Source: Acanthochromis polyacanthus (taxonomy: Eukaryota; Chordata; Actinopteri; Pomacentridae). Taken from it: DNA of 64,000 bases. Where the stretch lies: positions 18,528,521 to 18,592,520 of the forward strand of contig NC_067124.1 in assembly GCF_021347895.1 (NCBI RefSeq), given 5' to 3'. The notes beneath the pieces are model-generated. The model did not search any database. It was not told where the DNA came from and saw nothing but the letters and a program-made list of their open reading frames with translations. Position 1 is the first letter of the stretch; the number at the start of each line of letters is the position of its first letter. Below, one piece after another: positions 12,601 to 23,639 of this stretch. The position numbers and the translations under genes were made by a program.

Positions 12601-12684
12601 TGCTGGAACAGAGACTGCAAGCTCCGCCCGTCCTTCGCTTCCATCCACTCCTTTCTTACAGAGGACGCCATGAACATGGTGTAG
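495..12684 (+). CDS. ddr1: ddr1, discoidin domain receptor tyrosine kinase 1 (3' part only)
   Basis: Collagen-activated receptor tyrosine kinase of the plasma membrane. Only the juxtamembrane region and kinase domain are here; the discoidin and transmembrane exons lie before base 1. Exons: 495-614, 3399-3700, 3783-3910, 4489-4686, 5597-5864, 6921-7070, 12544-12684 (TAG). All junctions are GT-AG and phases agree. Visible: NPAY juxtamembrane motif, [11 protein letters not shown], glycine loop [14 protein letters not shown] lysine, HRDLATRN catalytic loop, DFG, the DDR/Trk-type activation loop [33 protein letters not shown] and C-terminus EDAMNMV. Close match to human DDR1 as I know it. Odd: an ~11-residue Gly/Glu/Arg-rich insertion just before IKIADFG, and introns loaded with transposons. 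DDR2 is less likely because the proline-rich juxtamembrane exon and its NPAY match DDR1. Confidence 0.95.
615..3398. other. ddr1 intron (2.8 kb)
   Basis: AT-rich intron between the juxtamembrane cassette and the proline-rich exon. It contains short ORFs but no homology or repeat I can name. A T/C-rich tract at ~3335-3398 precedes the acceptor. GTTAGCATGC-type motifs occur at ~2400-2460. Confidence 0.6.
4711..5536. mobile_element. Tc1-derived foldback element (two inverted arms, ~365 bp each) filling a ddr1 intron
   Basis: The left arm (4711-5075) and right arm (5172-5536) are near-identical inverted copies; I count roughly ten differences by eye. They are joined by a 96-bp spacer (5076-5171). 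Termini are atactcacacgcaaaag and its inverse, next to TA-rich flanks. On the minus strand the right arm plus spacer encodes the N-terminus of a Tc1-type transposase: [20 protein letters not shown], then a helix-turn-helix region to about [10 protein letters not shown]. After that the frame runs into the inverted arm. The left arm carries the same N-terminus on the plus strand. The element is thus two head-to-head 5' ends of a Tc1 transposon and has no catalytic domain. It lies 24 bases after the donor at 4687 and 60 bases before exon 5597. Confidence 0.88.
5865..6920. other. ddr1 intron (1.06 kb)
   Basis: AT-rich intron between the catalytic-loop exon and the [12 protein letters not shown] exon. 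No recognisable repeat or gene; the ORFs here are short and unsupported. Confidence 0.6.
7146..10334. mobile_element. probable DNA transposon or MITE split by a LINE (last ddr1 intron)
   Basis: Imperfect terminal inverted repeats of ~38 bp. The left end begins agctgaaaatattag and contains tggaaaatccaaactga; the inverse of the right end contains tggaaaatccagactga (16 of 17 match). The inner flanks (7183-~7400 and ~9960-10296) are GC-richer than the intron and do not resemble the LINE between them. A further AT-rich hairpin lies at 10258-10309. No transposase was seen, so the class is not assigned. This reading rests on the inverted ends only. Confidence 0.45.
7405..9957 (+). mobile_element. 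5'-truncated, frameshifted APE-type LINE (endonuclease plus reverse transcriptase)
   Basis: The first frame (to ~7950) is an apurinic endonuclease-like domain containing [19 protein letters not shown] and later a CDHVPFSL block. The second (~7990-9159) is reverse transcriptase with [31 protein letters not shown] and [13 protein letters not shown]. The third (9108-9485) holds the catalytic [10 protein letters not shown] box, and a stop separates a C-terminal part (9486-9890). At least two frame breaks and stops make it inactive. The 3' end is a short ttgaattgaattgaa tandem, as in CR1/L2/Rex-type elements. The family within the jockey group is uncertain. It is in the same direction as ddr1. Confidence 0.9.
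10335..11534. other. ddr1 last intron, AT-rich part
   Basis: Very AT-rich and without recognisable genes or repeats. At ~11350-11400 it changes to a GC-richer patch with several CpGs, just upstream of the small ORF at 11568. Confidence 0.5.
11568..11870 (+). other. unexplained 100-codon ORF with a strong splice-donor-like end
   Basis: Starts at ATG 11568 and ends at TGA 11868-11870. The protein is Thr/Gln-rich ([18 protein letters not shown]) and finishes with a hydrophobic run [16 protein letters not shown] perfect donor-like GTGAGT begins at 11867, so this could be a first coding exon with an N-terminal cytoplasmic part and a membrane segment. A CpG-containing patch lies ~170 bp upstream. 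I found no following exon before the last ddr1 exon, and I do not recognise the family. It may be chance. Confidence 0.2.
12178..12330. repeat. teleost interspersed repeat
   Basis: Starts attcaattttatttatatag, followed by caaaacgctttacagaaccc, ggcaagaaaaacacctttta and a cttgagcagagcc-like ending. This motif order is one I know from many fish genomes. The copy is diverged and short, and lies 5' of the last ddr1 exon. Confidence 0.65.
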
Positions 12685-14230
12685 GCAGAGAAACATGACA
12701 AAGAGAAACGCAAGGCTAGACGGGGGAAACAGCTTATACGTCTTTCCATCCTTGCTGCGGTTGGAAGACGTGGTGGAGGTCGCACAGGGGGCAGATAAAC
12801 AGGAAGTAGGTTGCTGGCTTTTTATTTTGTACTTATTGGGTGGAGGGGCAGAGAGACCGCTGGTTCGGTTTTATTTTCCGTTCAGACCCCAAAGACTAAT
12901 CCCAGCTTTTTAGGCAGTGGTTGGTGGTGAGTGCAGTCTGCATGGAAGCTTTATCTCTTCTCACATGCTTAAATAAAGGAGGGTTTGTGTTGGTAGTGAT
13001 GAAGTTGAGGATGCAGACAGCTACTTCACAGAATAATACTAAGACCATAGCAAAGGAGGAACTTATAAGCTAGCTGCAGATGGTAAGCTCAGCTGTCTCT
13101 AACCTGGGTGATGGATCTTGATGTGTTCATTTTATCTCAGCCCCATATTCATACATAGTGACCCCACCTGTGTTTGTGGACTCATATGAAATGCAACACA
13201 CGTCCCCTTTCTGCAATGTGATTATGTCCAGTTCGTCTCCCCTCATTGAACTCCACTATTGAGCCACGGACAAGAAATATTGTATACTTGGTGCCAGACA
13301 GACTTTTCAAACCTGAGGAAAAAGGCACAGAAGAGGAAAGTCTGCTGCTTCGGCCAGTGAGATGAGACCCACAACCTCCAACGAGACGATACTGCCGAGG
13401 GAGTGGATGTGGCGTGTGTGGATGCTCCTGCTGAGGTGTTGGCAGTTTTTTTTTGTATCTGGCTGTGACTCGGCCACAAAGAATAGATGTAAAATTCCAC
13501 AACCAGCTGCACTTTAAACCATACATGCGTATCCGTGGCCACGATGACCCTCTTCTCTGTGACGGACCTGAATGATATGATTCCTGTCAGTATGGATTCT
13601 GATGTATTTTTTCTTGTGTAGGCTCGTGTGCCTTTCAGCTTTCTCCAACATGACTTTGCCAAACCATTAGATGTAAAATATTCTTTTTTTAAAAATGGAG
13701 TGGCATCCTCAGTTAATTTTAAATGTATGACAACCTTTTTTCTTGAAAGGTTTGTGTTCTGACGTTGCTGGGAAATACTTGGATTCCTGATTTTAGTGTC
13801 ACCATCAACCACTGCATTATCCCGTGTTAATACATTAAACCGACTGCGGTAGGGTCGATGCTTCTACCTTACTGACTACGTATCACTGTAAATCAATTCT
13901 GAGATTAAGTAATACATGTTTACTGATTGTAAAAGGTTGTGCCATTTGTCATTTTTGATACACTGTAGTGTAAGTAACCCATATATTTTTTATATATACG
14001 GTCTGTACTTAGACTCTCCTTGATGTCGGATTTCATCCTTTTGTGTCTCTGAGGCTGAACATTACAGTATGTAAATACTCTAAGGACAAAATTGTAATTT
14101 CCTTCACTAATATATAGAAAACTCTGTTACATTTGGGGTCTCTGTAGAATGCTTGCTATCTTGATGCTATTGTAATTCATTGTGTTGTCTATTTTTGTAG
14201 ATGTTTTAATAAAATCTCCCTTTTCAAATC
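12685..14230 (+). other. ddr1: ddr1 3' UTR
   Basis: About 1.5 kb from the stop codon to an AATAAA at 14208-14213. Antisense ORFs of up to 189 codons (13243-13812) cross it but show no homology and are taken as chance. Confidence 0.7.
14208..14213 (+). terminator. ddr1 polyadenylation signal
   Basis: AATAAA about 1.5 kb after the ddr1 stop codon and just before the convergent flot1 3' end. Confidence 0.65.
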
Positions 14231-14299
14231 AACGTGTGTCACTGCGGTCAATTAGACTTCAAAGTCACAGCTTGACAAAAAACAGATCAGGAGGTTGGT

Positions 14300-15973
14300 T
14301 TCAGTGATTTAAACATATTTATTGTCAGTCTATAGATACTCTTGAATATTGACACAAGAAGCCAGCTTTAACACTTCGTAGGAACTATTTTTATATCAAC
14401 TACAAATCAACATGCAACAGTTTTGAATGAAAGTGTTAATCACAAGAACATATGAAAGAAGTCAAAACTAATTTGGCATTCATTCGCAGGCCGTCAATAG
14501 TGACGACCAATGGCTTAAGATCAGGTGGATATTCGGAACTATTCCCTGACAGAAGTTGTAATAAGGTCGACTACAGAGGTAAACTTGACTGAGGAGTTCT
14601 GAACAGGCACTTAGCGGTAACAAAATGCATAAAAGCTTGGCAGCTGGAAAACTCTGAAGAGTTAATAATTCTGAAAAAAGGAGAATAAAAATTCCAGATC
14701 AAAACTACTGGACTGTTACCCTTCAAAACTATAATAGCAAGAATCTGTATTTATAATACTTAGGATCACACTATCATAGGAAATTAGTACAATACAAAGA
14801 ACAGAAATCGCAATATATCTCAAAACATTTTAGACTCAAAGCAGCGAGTAATGAAGGCAGCACGCTGGTTAGTGAGTTGATTCTGTGACATTGTTCGTCC
14901 TTACTAACTGAAGACTATAAAATCAAAGTGGAAAACACTGCAGCGTGTCTCACCACAACCTACTTGCACTGCTTTGAACAGGAAACCCTCATTGCTTGTC
15001 CCCATCAACCACTTCCTCCTCCTCCATTTTAAAACAACAAAAATCCTTCCACTTGCAGTTCCAGTTGACGGTTTTGGGCCCATTAGTGTCAACAGAGTCA
15101 GCTACGACACAGAGAAGAGTGATGTATACTGGCAACACCTCATCAAATATAGCAGACCAACGGGGGGAAAACATGGTGTTTAGTATGTTTAGTATATAAA
15201 AAAAAAACAAGAATGACAGTAACAATTATCTCCACACACAAAGCTAGAAGGTGATGTGACAAAAAAGCACAGCAAGACGTCAGTCAATTTCTATGGACTA
15301 AATGTAGGACAGCGTTAATGCCTGGCGTCCAAGCTCTGATTGGTCGCTTTCCAAACGGGAACATCAGGCTAAAGACTCCTCAGCCTGAAGCACCGACAGC
15401 TGAACAACACCATCACTGACTAAGGAGTGCAGCAGCAAACCTGACCTGGGCTACCTGAACTAGCCTGATTTCTTTGCTTAATTTATTAAACTGAAAGGCA
15501 CGGGAAACAATTTGGACAACAGCCATTAACCTTTACCAATTTTACTTGTTAAAAATGCAACAGTAGTTAATTGCCCCAGTCAGTGCAAAGGGAATCTGAG
15601 TATGACTGCTGATAGAAAGGTAAAAGTTGCATACTGAAAGTCAGGTAGAAAACTGGAAGCGCAAATATTCCTAGTTCCTCTCTGGCTAAAGTGGGATGAG
15701 GCTTTTGGGTCCTCCAAACAAAAACAGCATCAGAAATGACATCTTAGCTGATTGTAGCACAGTTCTGGGACACAAACCTCATAAAAGAAAAACTAAAAAA
15801 ATTCATTTTGTTTACTTTAAGAAGGAACTCAAGTGAAACACATGCATGCATACAGACAAGAAGACAGGACTACGGTGTTGTGAGTCAGCACAGTAGTTCC
15901 AGGCACAAGGAGGAGATAAGGAGCCTAAATATTGGAGTCAACTCTCCTGATTACTTTCATGCTCCCTCTCTTC
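14300..15973 (-). other. flot1: flot1 3' UTR
   Basis: About 1.65 kb between the flot1 stop codon and its AATAAA. No coding signal or recognisable repeat. Confidence 0.6.
14318..14323 (-). terminator. flot1 polyadenylation signal
   Basis: TTTATT on the plus strand reads AATAAA on the minus strand. It lies 105 bp from the ddr1 signal, so the two genes end almost back to back. Confidence 0.6.
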
Positions 15974-18900
15974 TTAATGCACACGGGTGGTCTTTCCTGC
16001 AGCCTGTGAGGTCAACAAGAGGAATATGAGCTCATTAATACTCGCACTAGCTGTTCAGTCTCATACACAATCTATCTGTATCATACACATGGCATACCTG
16101 GGAGATGTCAACTCCAGTGAGCTTCTCCAAAGTTATCGGCAGCCTGGTCATGATATCCAGCACCTCTCCTGCAAGTTTGGCTGCTCCCACCTCTGAGCCA
16201 CCACTGGACACCATGGTGACCTTCTGGGCTGCTGACAGAGGCTTACTGATCTCCTCTGCCATCTGCAGAAAAGTGGAGAAAGATCAGTGAAATTCAAACA
16301 GCGAAATGACAATCCGAGAAGTTAAAAACCAAATATTAGCAAGAAAAAAAAAATGTAATGACGAGATTATCAATATTTGTATTTTATATGTAAATATTTG
16401 TCTTTCTTAAACTGAAAGTGTTTGGTGATACTGGGAGCTCCACAACGCAACATGTTTAGATTTTGAAGTGAAAGACCTTTGGGCTGCTTAGCAACAAAAT
16501 AATAAATAAACTGCAATAAATTCCAAATGAAACTCAGTTTACGTAATAACACAGAGCTAAAACAGAGGGAAATAAAATCAAAATGGATGAGAAATGCCAC
16601 TATGATGATGACAAGTGGAAAAACAGACAAAGACATGCAAAAACAAAGATGTAAAATAATGAAGTTGAATGTCCTCAATGTAGATTAACCACTGAAAAGT
16701 AATGTAGGCAATACTTGTGTTTGTTTGATAATCACACAGCACCATCATGTATGTTCAGTGATGATTTTATCCATGAGAGTGTGACTGACCAGTGGCAGTT
16801 TTTCCAGCAGCATGTCCACCATGGCTCCCTCTTTGTACTGCTTGAAGGCCTCGGCCTTTTTGGCCATTTGCTCGGCCTCAGCACGGCCCTTAGCCTCCAG
16901 AGCAAAAGCCTCAGCCTCTCCCTTCATCTGAAAGGACACAGACATAGGGCACTTAAAAGAGACGGACAGACGGACAGACGGACGGACAAACAGACGGACG
17001 GACAAACAGACGGATAAACAGATGGATAGATAGGTCACATAATTGACCCTCTTGTCATCCTGCGGGTCAAAATTGACCTGTTTTAAAGTTTGAAAATGTG
17101 AGAAAAAATATATTTTGACAGTGAAATTTCTGATGTCCACATTTTCAACATTTTTGGGAAATCTTTGAATATTTTTTGGTGGAAAAAAGAAATGTTAAAA
17201 ATGTTATAAGTTTTACTGATATATCTGTAATCATTAGATATTTTTTGATTTTTTTGGAAGATTTTTCCTAATTTTTTGAAAGTATTTACAAAAATTTTCT
17301 TGCCAAATGTGGGGGATGTTAAAAAAAAAAAAAAAAAACTTTAACCTCTTGAGACCTGAGCTTTGGTTGGGCTTGCACTTTAGATTTCTTCTAGTTATTT
17401 GGGATAAGGAGCAACCAATAGACATAATAAATGTAGAAAATCTAATGTGTGATAATTTTGTTTCTTATATTTATATTATATGTAATATTTTAGTTGCATT
17501 GTTGTTATAATTATTGTTGGTAATATTCAATTTTTTTTATTATTGTTATTATTTTTTGTTATTTTCATTTTTATGAACAATACGATCTCTTTGGGGGAAA
17601 AATGTCCACATATGTGGACATCAGGTCCTAAGAGGTTAAGAGAAATATTTGAAAAATTATTGGAATTTTCTTCCTGTAGGGTTTGCAAATTTTTAGAAAT
17701 TTGGGGAATTTTTTTGGCTGAATTTTTGGATCTTTTTCAGACAAGGAAACAATATTTTGAATATTTTACTGGTGCCCGTAAATGAGGATAACAGGAGGGT
17801 GAAGGAAATAGAAAATTGTAGTGAGATAATCAATCCATCAGATGAAAAAAGTTTAAACACGAGTATAAAATAAAATATAATAAACGTGTGACAGAAAAAA
17901 GAGAAGCACGCTGCAGTACTTACCCTGATGGACTCTGCCTCGGCCTCAGCCTCCATGATGAGCTGCAGGCTGCACAACAGAAGAAACACTGAGCTGCTGT
18001 TCAGAGTGTTCACGTCTCCTCTGAACTACACAAGAAAACAACATTATGCTCCAGTACTCACCGCTGCGCCTCAGCCAGCTTCTCCAGGCGGTATTTCTCA
18101 GCATCTGCAGGCTTCTTAACTTTGGCCTCCAGCTCCTTTTCTTTGCGGATAATCTCCTGGTCCTGCAGAGTGATCTGCTGTGTGCGCTCAACCACCTGAA
18201 CCTGCATCTTCTCCTCCTCAATACGCTGCTTGGTCTTAGCCACCTGACATGGGATGGAGAACAGAAAGGAGTTTCCAACACTGCGCAGCTTTCAATATGT
18301 GAAAGGCAACCGAAAATTAACAACCAGCCTTGTCAAAAACTGTACATCAGATGGGCTGTGTGCAAGCCAGTCCAAAATTTCACCATCATACCAAAAACAC
18401 AGGAAACTGAAAGTCCTCCAACAACATATTTGCAGCATGAGCCTTGAAGATCACACCATAAAGCAGTGACTCTACCTGAAGCTGATAAGCCATTTCTGAC
18501 TCAGCCTTCTTGGTGTTGACCTCAACGTCATAGGCTGCCTTCTTCAGCTCATAGTCTCTCTGGGCTTTTGCCATTTCAATCTCATTTTTATACTGAGCTG
18601 ACACCTTCTCCTGCATTGCATGGGCCTCCTGTAAACAGACAGCAGGAGTGGAGAAACAGAGGAGCGTTGGTAGTCTTTTCAAAACATGGATCATTTCTCT
18701 CATTTTCAGGATATCTTTATGAGCAAACAGGCAGGATGGTGATGATTTACTCTGATGACAGCATCCCGTTTGTACTGAGCCTCTCCAATCCTGGCGTCCT
18801 TCTGCACCTGGGCTGTTCTGGCTTTTCCCAGTGAGTGAAGGTAATCCTACAAGACCACAGCAGACACAAAGAGGGAAACTGTGACAACACAGATCGAGCA

Positions 18901-21900
18901 GGACAAAGGAACATGTGACAAGCAAAAACCAGAGACGAAGCGGTCACCACAGAAGCACTTAAGCCTAATTTATCTCTGTTAGACTGGAAGGCTGGGGGTC
19001 GATTTAGTGAGAGGCAGTCAATACCAATCACTTACTGCAAAAGAGGAAATCATCAAAGACTAAAAGCTTTCATATCTTAAATATTGTGGGCTCACACCAA
19101 CACTAGAGAATTCTGCTGCTTTCTTGTGTTTGATGTGGCATTCATCAGACTTTTACCATTAGCATTATTAACCGAAGCAGACAAAACATACTTGGTCATC
19201 ATGAACATCTTTGAGCGTGTAGCTGACAACACCGATTCCCATGTTGACCAGGTCAGAGGAGGCCACTTTAAAGACCTGCTCGGAAAACTTCTTACGGTCC
19301 TGGTAGATCTCCTGCACACAAAAACAGATACAGATGGATATTCACATGCACACACACGGACATGCATGCATGCACACAAACACACCTCCACAGTCAAGTG
19401 GGCGATGATGGCTCTCTGGTGTCCCTCCAGTGTCTCAAGTGCAATCTGAGCAATCTCTTGCTCAGACTTTCCCATAAACATCTGACAGGCAGTGGCCAAC
19501 ATCTCCTTGTTCTGGCCCTGGATCTTCACCTGAAAAACAACAAGACAAGCACGTTACCAAAAAAAGAAAAAAAAAAGCTGATTAGTTTATTGAAATAACT
19601 GTATTAATGCTACATGTAAAACACTGACAGGAAGTCAGTTAGTAGCTCAAACATCTTGAAGGTGAAATCAGATGTCCCTTTTTTCTTGCTTTTCTTTCTA
19701 GTTTATACTTGTCCAGATCATTCAGCGCTCATTTAAAAAAACAAAAAACAAACAAGGACTCATTGAAAATGACTTCCCTAAGGGAGTGTCCTTTTCAAGT
19801 GCCATCATCCTCTCTCTAAGCTGACTACCAGAAATAACTTTGCAACTATAGACATGTACTGTGCATAGTACTGATGTTTTTTTTTTTTTTTAATTCAGGC
19901 AAATATATGTGCACCAGTCTAACCTAAAATGTTTGTTTCTTTATTTTTCAATCTATCACACACTGAATACATGTCCCTATCCCCTAATGTGGTCAGAGGC
20001 CCATTAAAAAGTCTAAGCCCAACTCTATGTCTGATAATAGACAGCAAGCCTCAGGTCTATATATGCAATAGCCTATTTCTGTAGATGTGATGATTTTAAA
20101 AGACAGCTGCCATTTTCCCCTGCAGCCTAGCATCAGTACAAATACTCTTAATCTATTGTGGAAAATCGCACTGTTTTTTATAGATTCATTTGGTAAAAAC
20201 CAGTCACATCGTTGTGAAAGCATACCTGTGCAATGCCAGTGACAGAGATAGGGACACCATGGCGGGTGTACACCTTGTCACTCTTCACATTTAAAGTCAG
20301 GGTGTTGAGAGTGATTCTGAGAAAGGAATAAAAGGAAAGCAAGAATGAAGAAAGAGAAAATATGATATGGAAGAAGCTGAGACGGTAGCTATTTGTTGTT
20401 AGTCTCTACAATGACAAACTCCGAAGTCATATCTCCTTTAAATGTTGCCACAAATATTAAAATATCGTGTGATGTCAAATCGAAAATTTAAAGACAGACC
20501 TCTGGATCTGCTGAATACATGGGAAGACAAACACTCTTCCTCCAGCAATCATTAGAGGTGGAGAACGGCCAAAGCCTGGAGGGAGTGAGGAGGGAGAAAC
20601 ACATATAAACATTAACCCACCATTCAGGAACATACAGCTAGTTGCTCATAGACTGAACAGTTAAAGGACACAGTTCAACTTCCTATCCCTTATGACAACA
20701 ATGCAGGGGCGCCGAAAAGGGGGGGGGGAAGGGGGAAGGATTCTAGGGGCCCGTCATTAACAGGGGCCCAGAAAGGCCCCTGATAAAATTATAATACTGA
20801 CAAAATGAATATGGCACTATCTTGTTAATTTATAATCACAAATAAATATTATTTACGATGTGCTGGTAACACTAAGTTTATTTGTTTTGGAAACATTTCT
20901 CAAGGGTCCCCCCTCCCTTTTTACGTAAAATGGTTCAGTCCTACTGAATCAACTGAACTGCTGCACGCCGCGGTGCTTCAGTCAGACTGAGTAGGGTGAC
21001 AACAGTATGCCTCAGAAGTCAGGTAGTCAGAAACAAAAAGAAAAAAAGATGAGGCAGGAGAGAGAGGCCAAGGGCCGGCAATGTGTTACCCAGTTTTTCA
21101 AAAAACAAGGTGGGTTTGGTTCATGTGGTGGAAAGTTCTGGAACATTAGCCTGTTGTTGTTTCTACTCTATCTCAACTTTGTGATTTTTAAGCTAGCTCA
21201 CTTTTCTCCCCATATTAGCTCATATTTTTGAATAAACCTCTGGAATTTTATATTTCACTTTTCACATTTAGCAAGCTGCCCATATTTAATCAGCCCCCCC
21301 CCCCCCCCCCCCCCCCCCCGTGTCAAAATGATGCATGTTTGAACAGACACGTCAAGTGCAACAGCAGCAGCTGGTGTCTATGAGGCCTGTGAGACCCCTA
21401 CCCCTGAACAAGCCCCAGTACCCACAACTGAGGAAGGAGGTGAGCAACTGCAGCCGCCAGAAGAGAAGATTCCATGATGAGACCTCTGAAGAGGAGAGGT
21501 CTCAGGAGAGTGCAGAAACTGTGTTTCGGAACACTGTGTTTTTTAATGCTATGGACAGTATCATAAGTAAGGGAAGATAAGATAAGATAGAATTTATTGA
21601 TCTCACAAAGGAGAAATTTACTGTTACAGGGCTCTTAGGAACAAAAAACAGAGGAGTGACTTGGGAACTAGGTTCCAGATCACAGCAAATATTGTAAATG
21701 AATTTTCTGCTGTTCTGAAAGTTGGGCAGATTAGTGAGGACAAAATCTCTTCTCTGTGCCAACAATTGATCACAAAGTATTCTGGTGATCTTACACCTGA
21801 TTTTGAAAATGACGTAAGTGTATACGCTTCCAATTTCCTCCCTAACTTGTCCCCTCTTGAAGTCCTGAATGCTATTTGTAAGCTGCAGCTCAAAGCATCT

Positions 21901-23143
21901 TTGGAGAAGTGTGTATTGCTTTGCGTATATTTTGCACACTGCCAGTTAGTGTTGCAGGTGGTGAGAGAGCTTTCAGCAAGCTAAAAATGATAAAAAAAAA
22001 AAAAAACTAGCCTAGCCGCGCTAGACAACCCACGGCAACAAATTTATTCTCTGCCAGGGTGGGTCTAGTTACCCTCCATAAGGCTCAAGGTTGGCTAGAA
22101 AGCTAGACTTCAAAGACCTGATCAATGATTTCGCTACTGAGAAGGCTCGGCATTGGGCTCTTGGTTAGAAAGGTTGAGCAAGGGTCAGTTGTAAATATGT
22201 ATTGTAAATATGTGTGCAAGAGGAAGCTCGGCTGAGCAAGGTTGTATCTGGCCTGTTATGTTTTTTCTTTATGAATGGACCTACTTTGTTTACTTAGTTT
22301 AACATCTCCAGCTGATTTTATTATTGTGCTTGTTGTATGATTCTATAGATGGTGATGAGAAATCATAAAAGGCAGTTGGCGTTTTGTATTTTATTTATTT
22401 ATTTATCTGTTTCTTCACAGATGATAATTGCAATTTATTTAATGGAAGAGGTTATTTTATGTTCAAGTTTTTTATTATTCAGGTATGTAATTTAATTTGG
22501 GGAAATTTTATGCTGAAGAATGAAAATCAATCTTGCAGTAAATAAATGAAACATTGTATTCAGAGTATTCAGAGTGTTCAATGCTTCCCCTACCAAGTAC
22601 CTGTCACATTGTCCTTTTCACAAATATGGGAAATAATAGTCAAAAATATCATTAAAATGCACAGTTTTATGTAAACAGCACAAAATATTTTTGCCGGCCT
22701 TATGTCCGGCGCTACAGGGGCCCAGTAAAATTTCTTTTCATGAGGCCCAAACTCCCTGGTGGCTCCCCTGCAACAATGTAAGTGACGCAATTCATTTAAA
22801 GCAGCATGCACCCACGCATTGTAGCAAGCTGGAAAATTCCGACCTTATTTCAACTTATAAGTGGTGCAGATGTTGCGCAATCTCATCTCATGACAAAACA
22901 TGGAAGAACTGTAAAATTCACATGACCCAATAAAATTTCACCCCAACAATCCACTTATAAAGCAATTCTGGCACATTGCTGCAGCGACCTGTAGACTTTG
23001 ACTTTCTAACTACAGTAAAATATCAGAGACTAGAGTGTTCCTTTATCAATTTTTAAAAAGAACATTTTTATATTGTAAGAAATAATAATGCATTCATTAC
23101 CAGACACCACCATGGCTTCATTGGGTCCACATGTGTAGAACAT
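15974..23143 (-). CDS. flot1: flot1, flotillin-1
   Basis: Membrane-raft scaffold protein on the cytoplasmic face of plasma and endosomal membranes, partner of flotillin-2. Coding exons, in order: 23143-23101, 20575-20500, 20316-20226, 19529-19386, 19311-19192, 18846-18751, 18628-18476, 18243-18062, 17969-17924, 16927-16790, 16262-16098, 16003-15974. All junctions are GT-AG with matching phase, and the total is 427 codons plus stop, exactly the human length. Visible: N-terminus [24 protein letters not shown] with the palmitoylated cysteine position (Cys34 in human); an SPFH/PHB domain to about residue 190; a coiled-coil flotillin region with [26 protein letters not shown] and [12 protein letters not shown]; and [11 protein letters not shown] near the C-terminus. 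The final nine-codon exon is the least certain: AAGKTTRVH has the right length and phase but little similarity to human. Confidence 0.95.
16961..17034. repeat. (GACG/GACA/GATA)n microsatellite
   Basis: Imperfect tetranucleotide tract in the flot1 intron next to exon 16927-16790. It directly abuts the TTAA-type element that starts at 17047. Confidence 0.85.
17047..17799. mobile_element. piggyBac-like MITE, outer copy (flot1 intron)
   Basis: Starts ccctcttgtcatcctgcggg and ends gaggataacaggaggg, giving short inverted ends (ccctc...). Flanks are TTGA and TGAA, decayed TTAA sites. It shares long blocks with the copy at 46263-46816, such as ctgttttaaagtttgaaaat, cttctgatgtccacattttc, attttttggtgg and gtaaatgagga. 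Another element is inserted within it at 17345-17635. No coding capacity. Confidence 0.75.
17345..17635. mobile_element. nested TTAA-flanked MITE (291 bp)
   Basis: Exact TTAA on both sides (17341-17344 and 17636-17639). Inverted ends are cctcttgagacctga and cctcttaggacctgat (the latter is the inverse of the right end). An internal palindrome tccacatatgtgga lies near the right end. It resembles a common fish repeat and is inserted in the older outer MITE. TTAA duplication is the mark of piggyBac-type integration. Confidence 0.8.
21294..21319. repeat. poly(C) run of 26 bases
   Basis: Uninterrupted C run inside the deleted hAT element. The exact length is likely to be unreliable in any assembly. 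Confidence 0.95.
21578..21625. repeat. short teleost repeat fragment (gataagat...tttattgatc...gaaattt)
   Basis: Contains gataagatagaatttattga and ctcacaaaggagaaattt, a 3'-end motif found in many fish interspersed repeats. It is nested in the hAT element, perhaps at one of its deletion joints. Confidence 0.5.
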
Positions 23144-23188
23144 CTTGAGTTCTAATGGGAGACAAAGAAATCATATTTTTAAAGAATG

Positions 23189-23445
23189 GATAAGGCTGCA
23201 CAGTGGATGGGGGGTTAGCACTGTCGCCTTGCAGCTAAAAGATCCCCAGTTCACATCCCCACCTTCCTGGGATCTTTCAGCATGGAGTTTGCATATTCTC
23301 CCTAAGTACTTCAGCTTCCTCCCACAGTCCAAAAACATGCTGAGGTTAATTGGTAACTCTAAACTGTTGGTGCGAATGTGAGTGTGACTGTCTGTATAGC
23401 CCTCTGATAGACTGGTGACCTGTCCAGGGTGTCCCCTGGGATATT
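23189..23445 (+). repeat. tRNA-like SINE copy
   Basis: A diverged tRNA-like head (gggttagcactgtcgccttgc... then ccagttcacatccc, a B-box-like block) is followed by the conserved fish SINE body with catggagtttgcatattctcc, cttcctcccacagtccaaaa, catgctgaggttaattgg and gactggtgacctgtccaggg. It lies in the flot1 5' UTR intron. Confidence 0.8.
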
Positions 23446-23639
23446 GTTACAGTTATCAGTGGGTTAGACATGGGTTCTCAAAATGCTTAGACTGGTGAAC
23501 AGACGTATTAGAAAAACAGAACTAGAGAACAGCAAACATAATATTTATTCCTGTATCATAGGAGCCACTTTCCATGTATACATAGACAATATAAAAAGTC
23601 CAATAGACAACTTATTGTTGAGCCCCACTCAACATTACA

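Larger units (their letters stand above)
20704..22770 (+). mobile_element. internally deleted hAT transposon with 8-bp target duplication (flot1 intron 1)
   Basis: The 8-base duplication caacaatg stands at 20696-20703 and 22771-22778, exactly outside ends caggggcgcc and (inverse) caggggagcc. The left part encodes a transposase N-terminus starting at ATG 21007, [14 protein letters not shown], then a VTQFFKKQ zinc-finger-type leader. The right part encodes the hAT dimerisation block [19 protein letters not shown] (~21935-21995), and further on [10 protein letters not shown] before a stop. This resembles ZMYM1-like hAT transposases of fish. Most of the catalytic core is missing and the frames are broken, so it is inactive. 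It contains a 26-base poly-C run. Confidence 0.88.

Noticed and set aside
13243..13812. 189-codon minus-strand ORF in the ddr1 3' UTR
   Set aside because: No homology and no splice or promoter context; the region fits a long UTR.
16961..17034. CRISPR-like or other regularly spaced repeat array
   Set aside because: It is a simple tetranucleotide microsatellite with no spacers. No array of that kind exists in the window.
23101..23143. Alternative flot1 start at the second methionine (NEAMVVSG)
   Set aside because: The first ATG gives the conserved [11 protein letters not shown] N-terminus and the standard 427-residue length.
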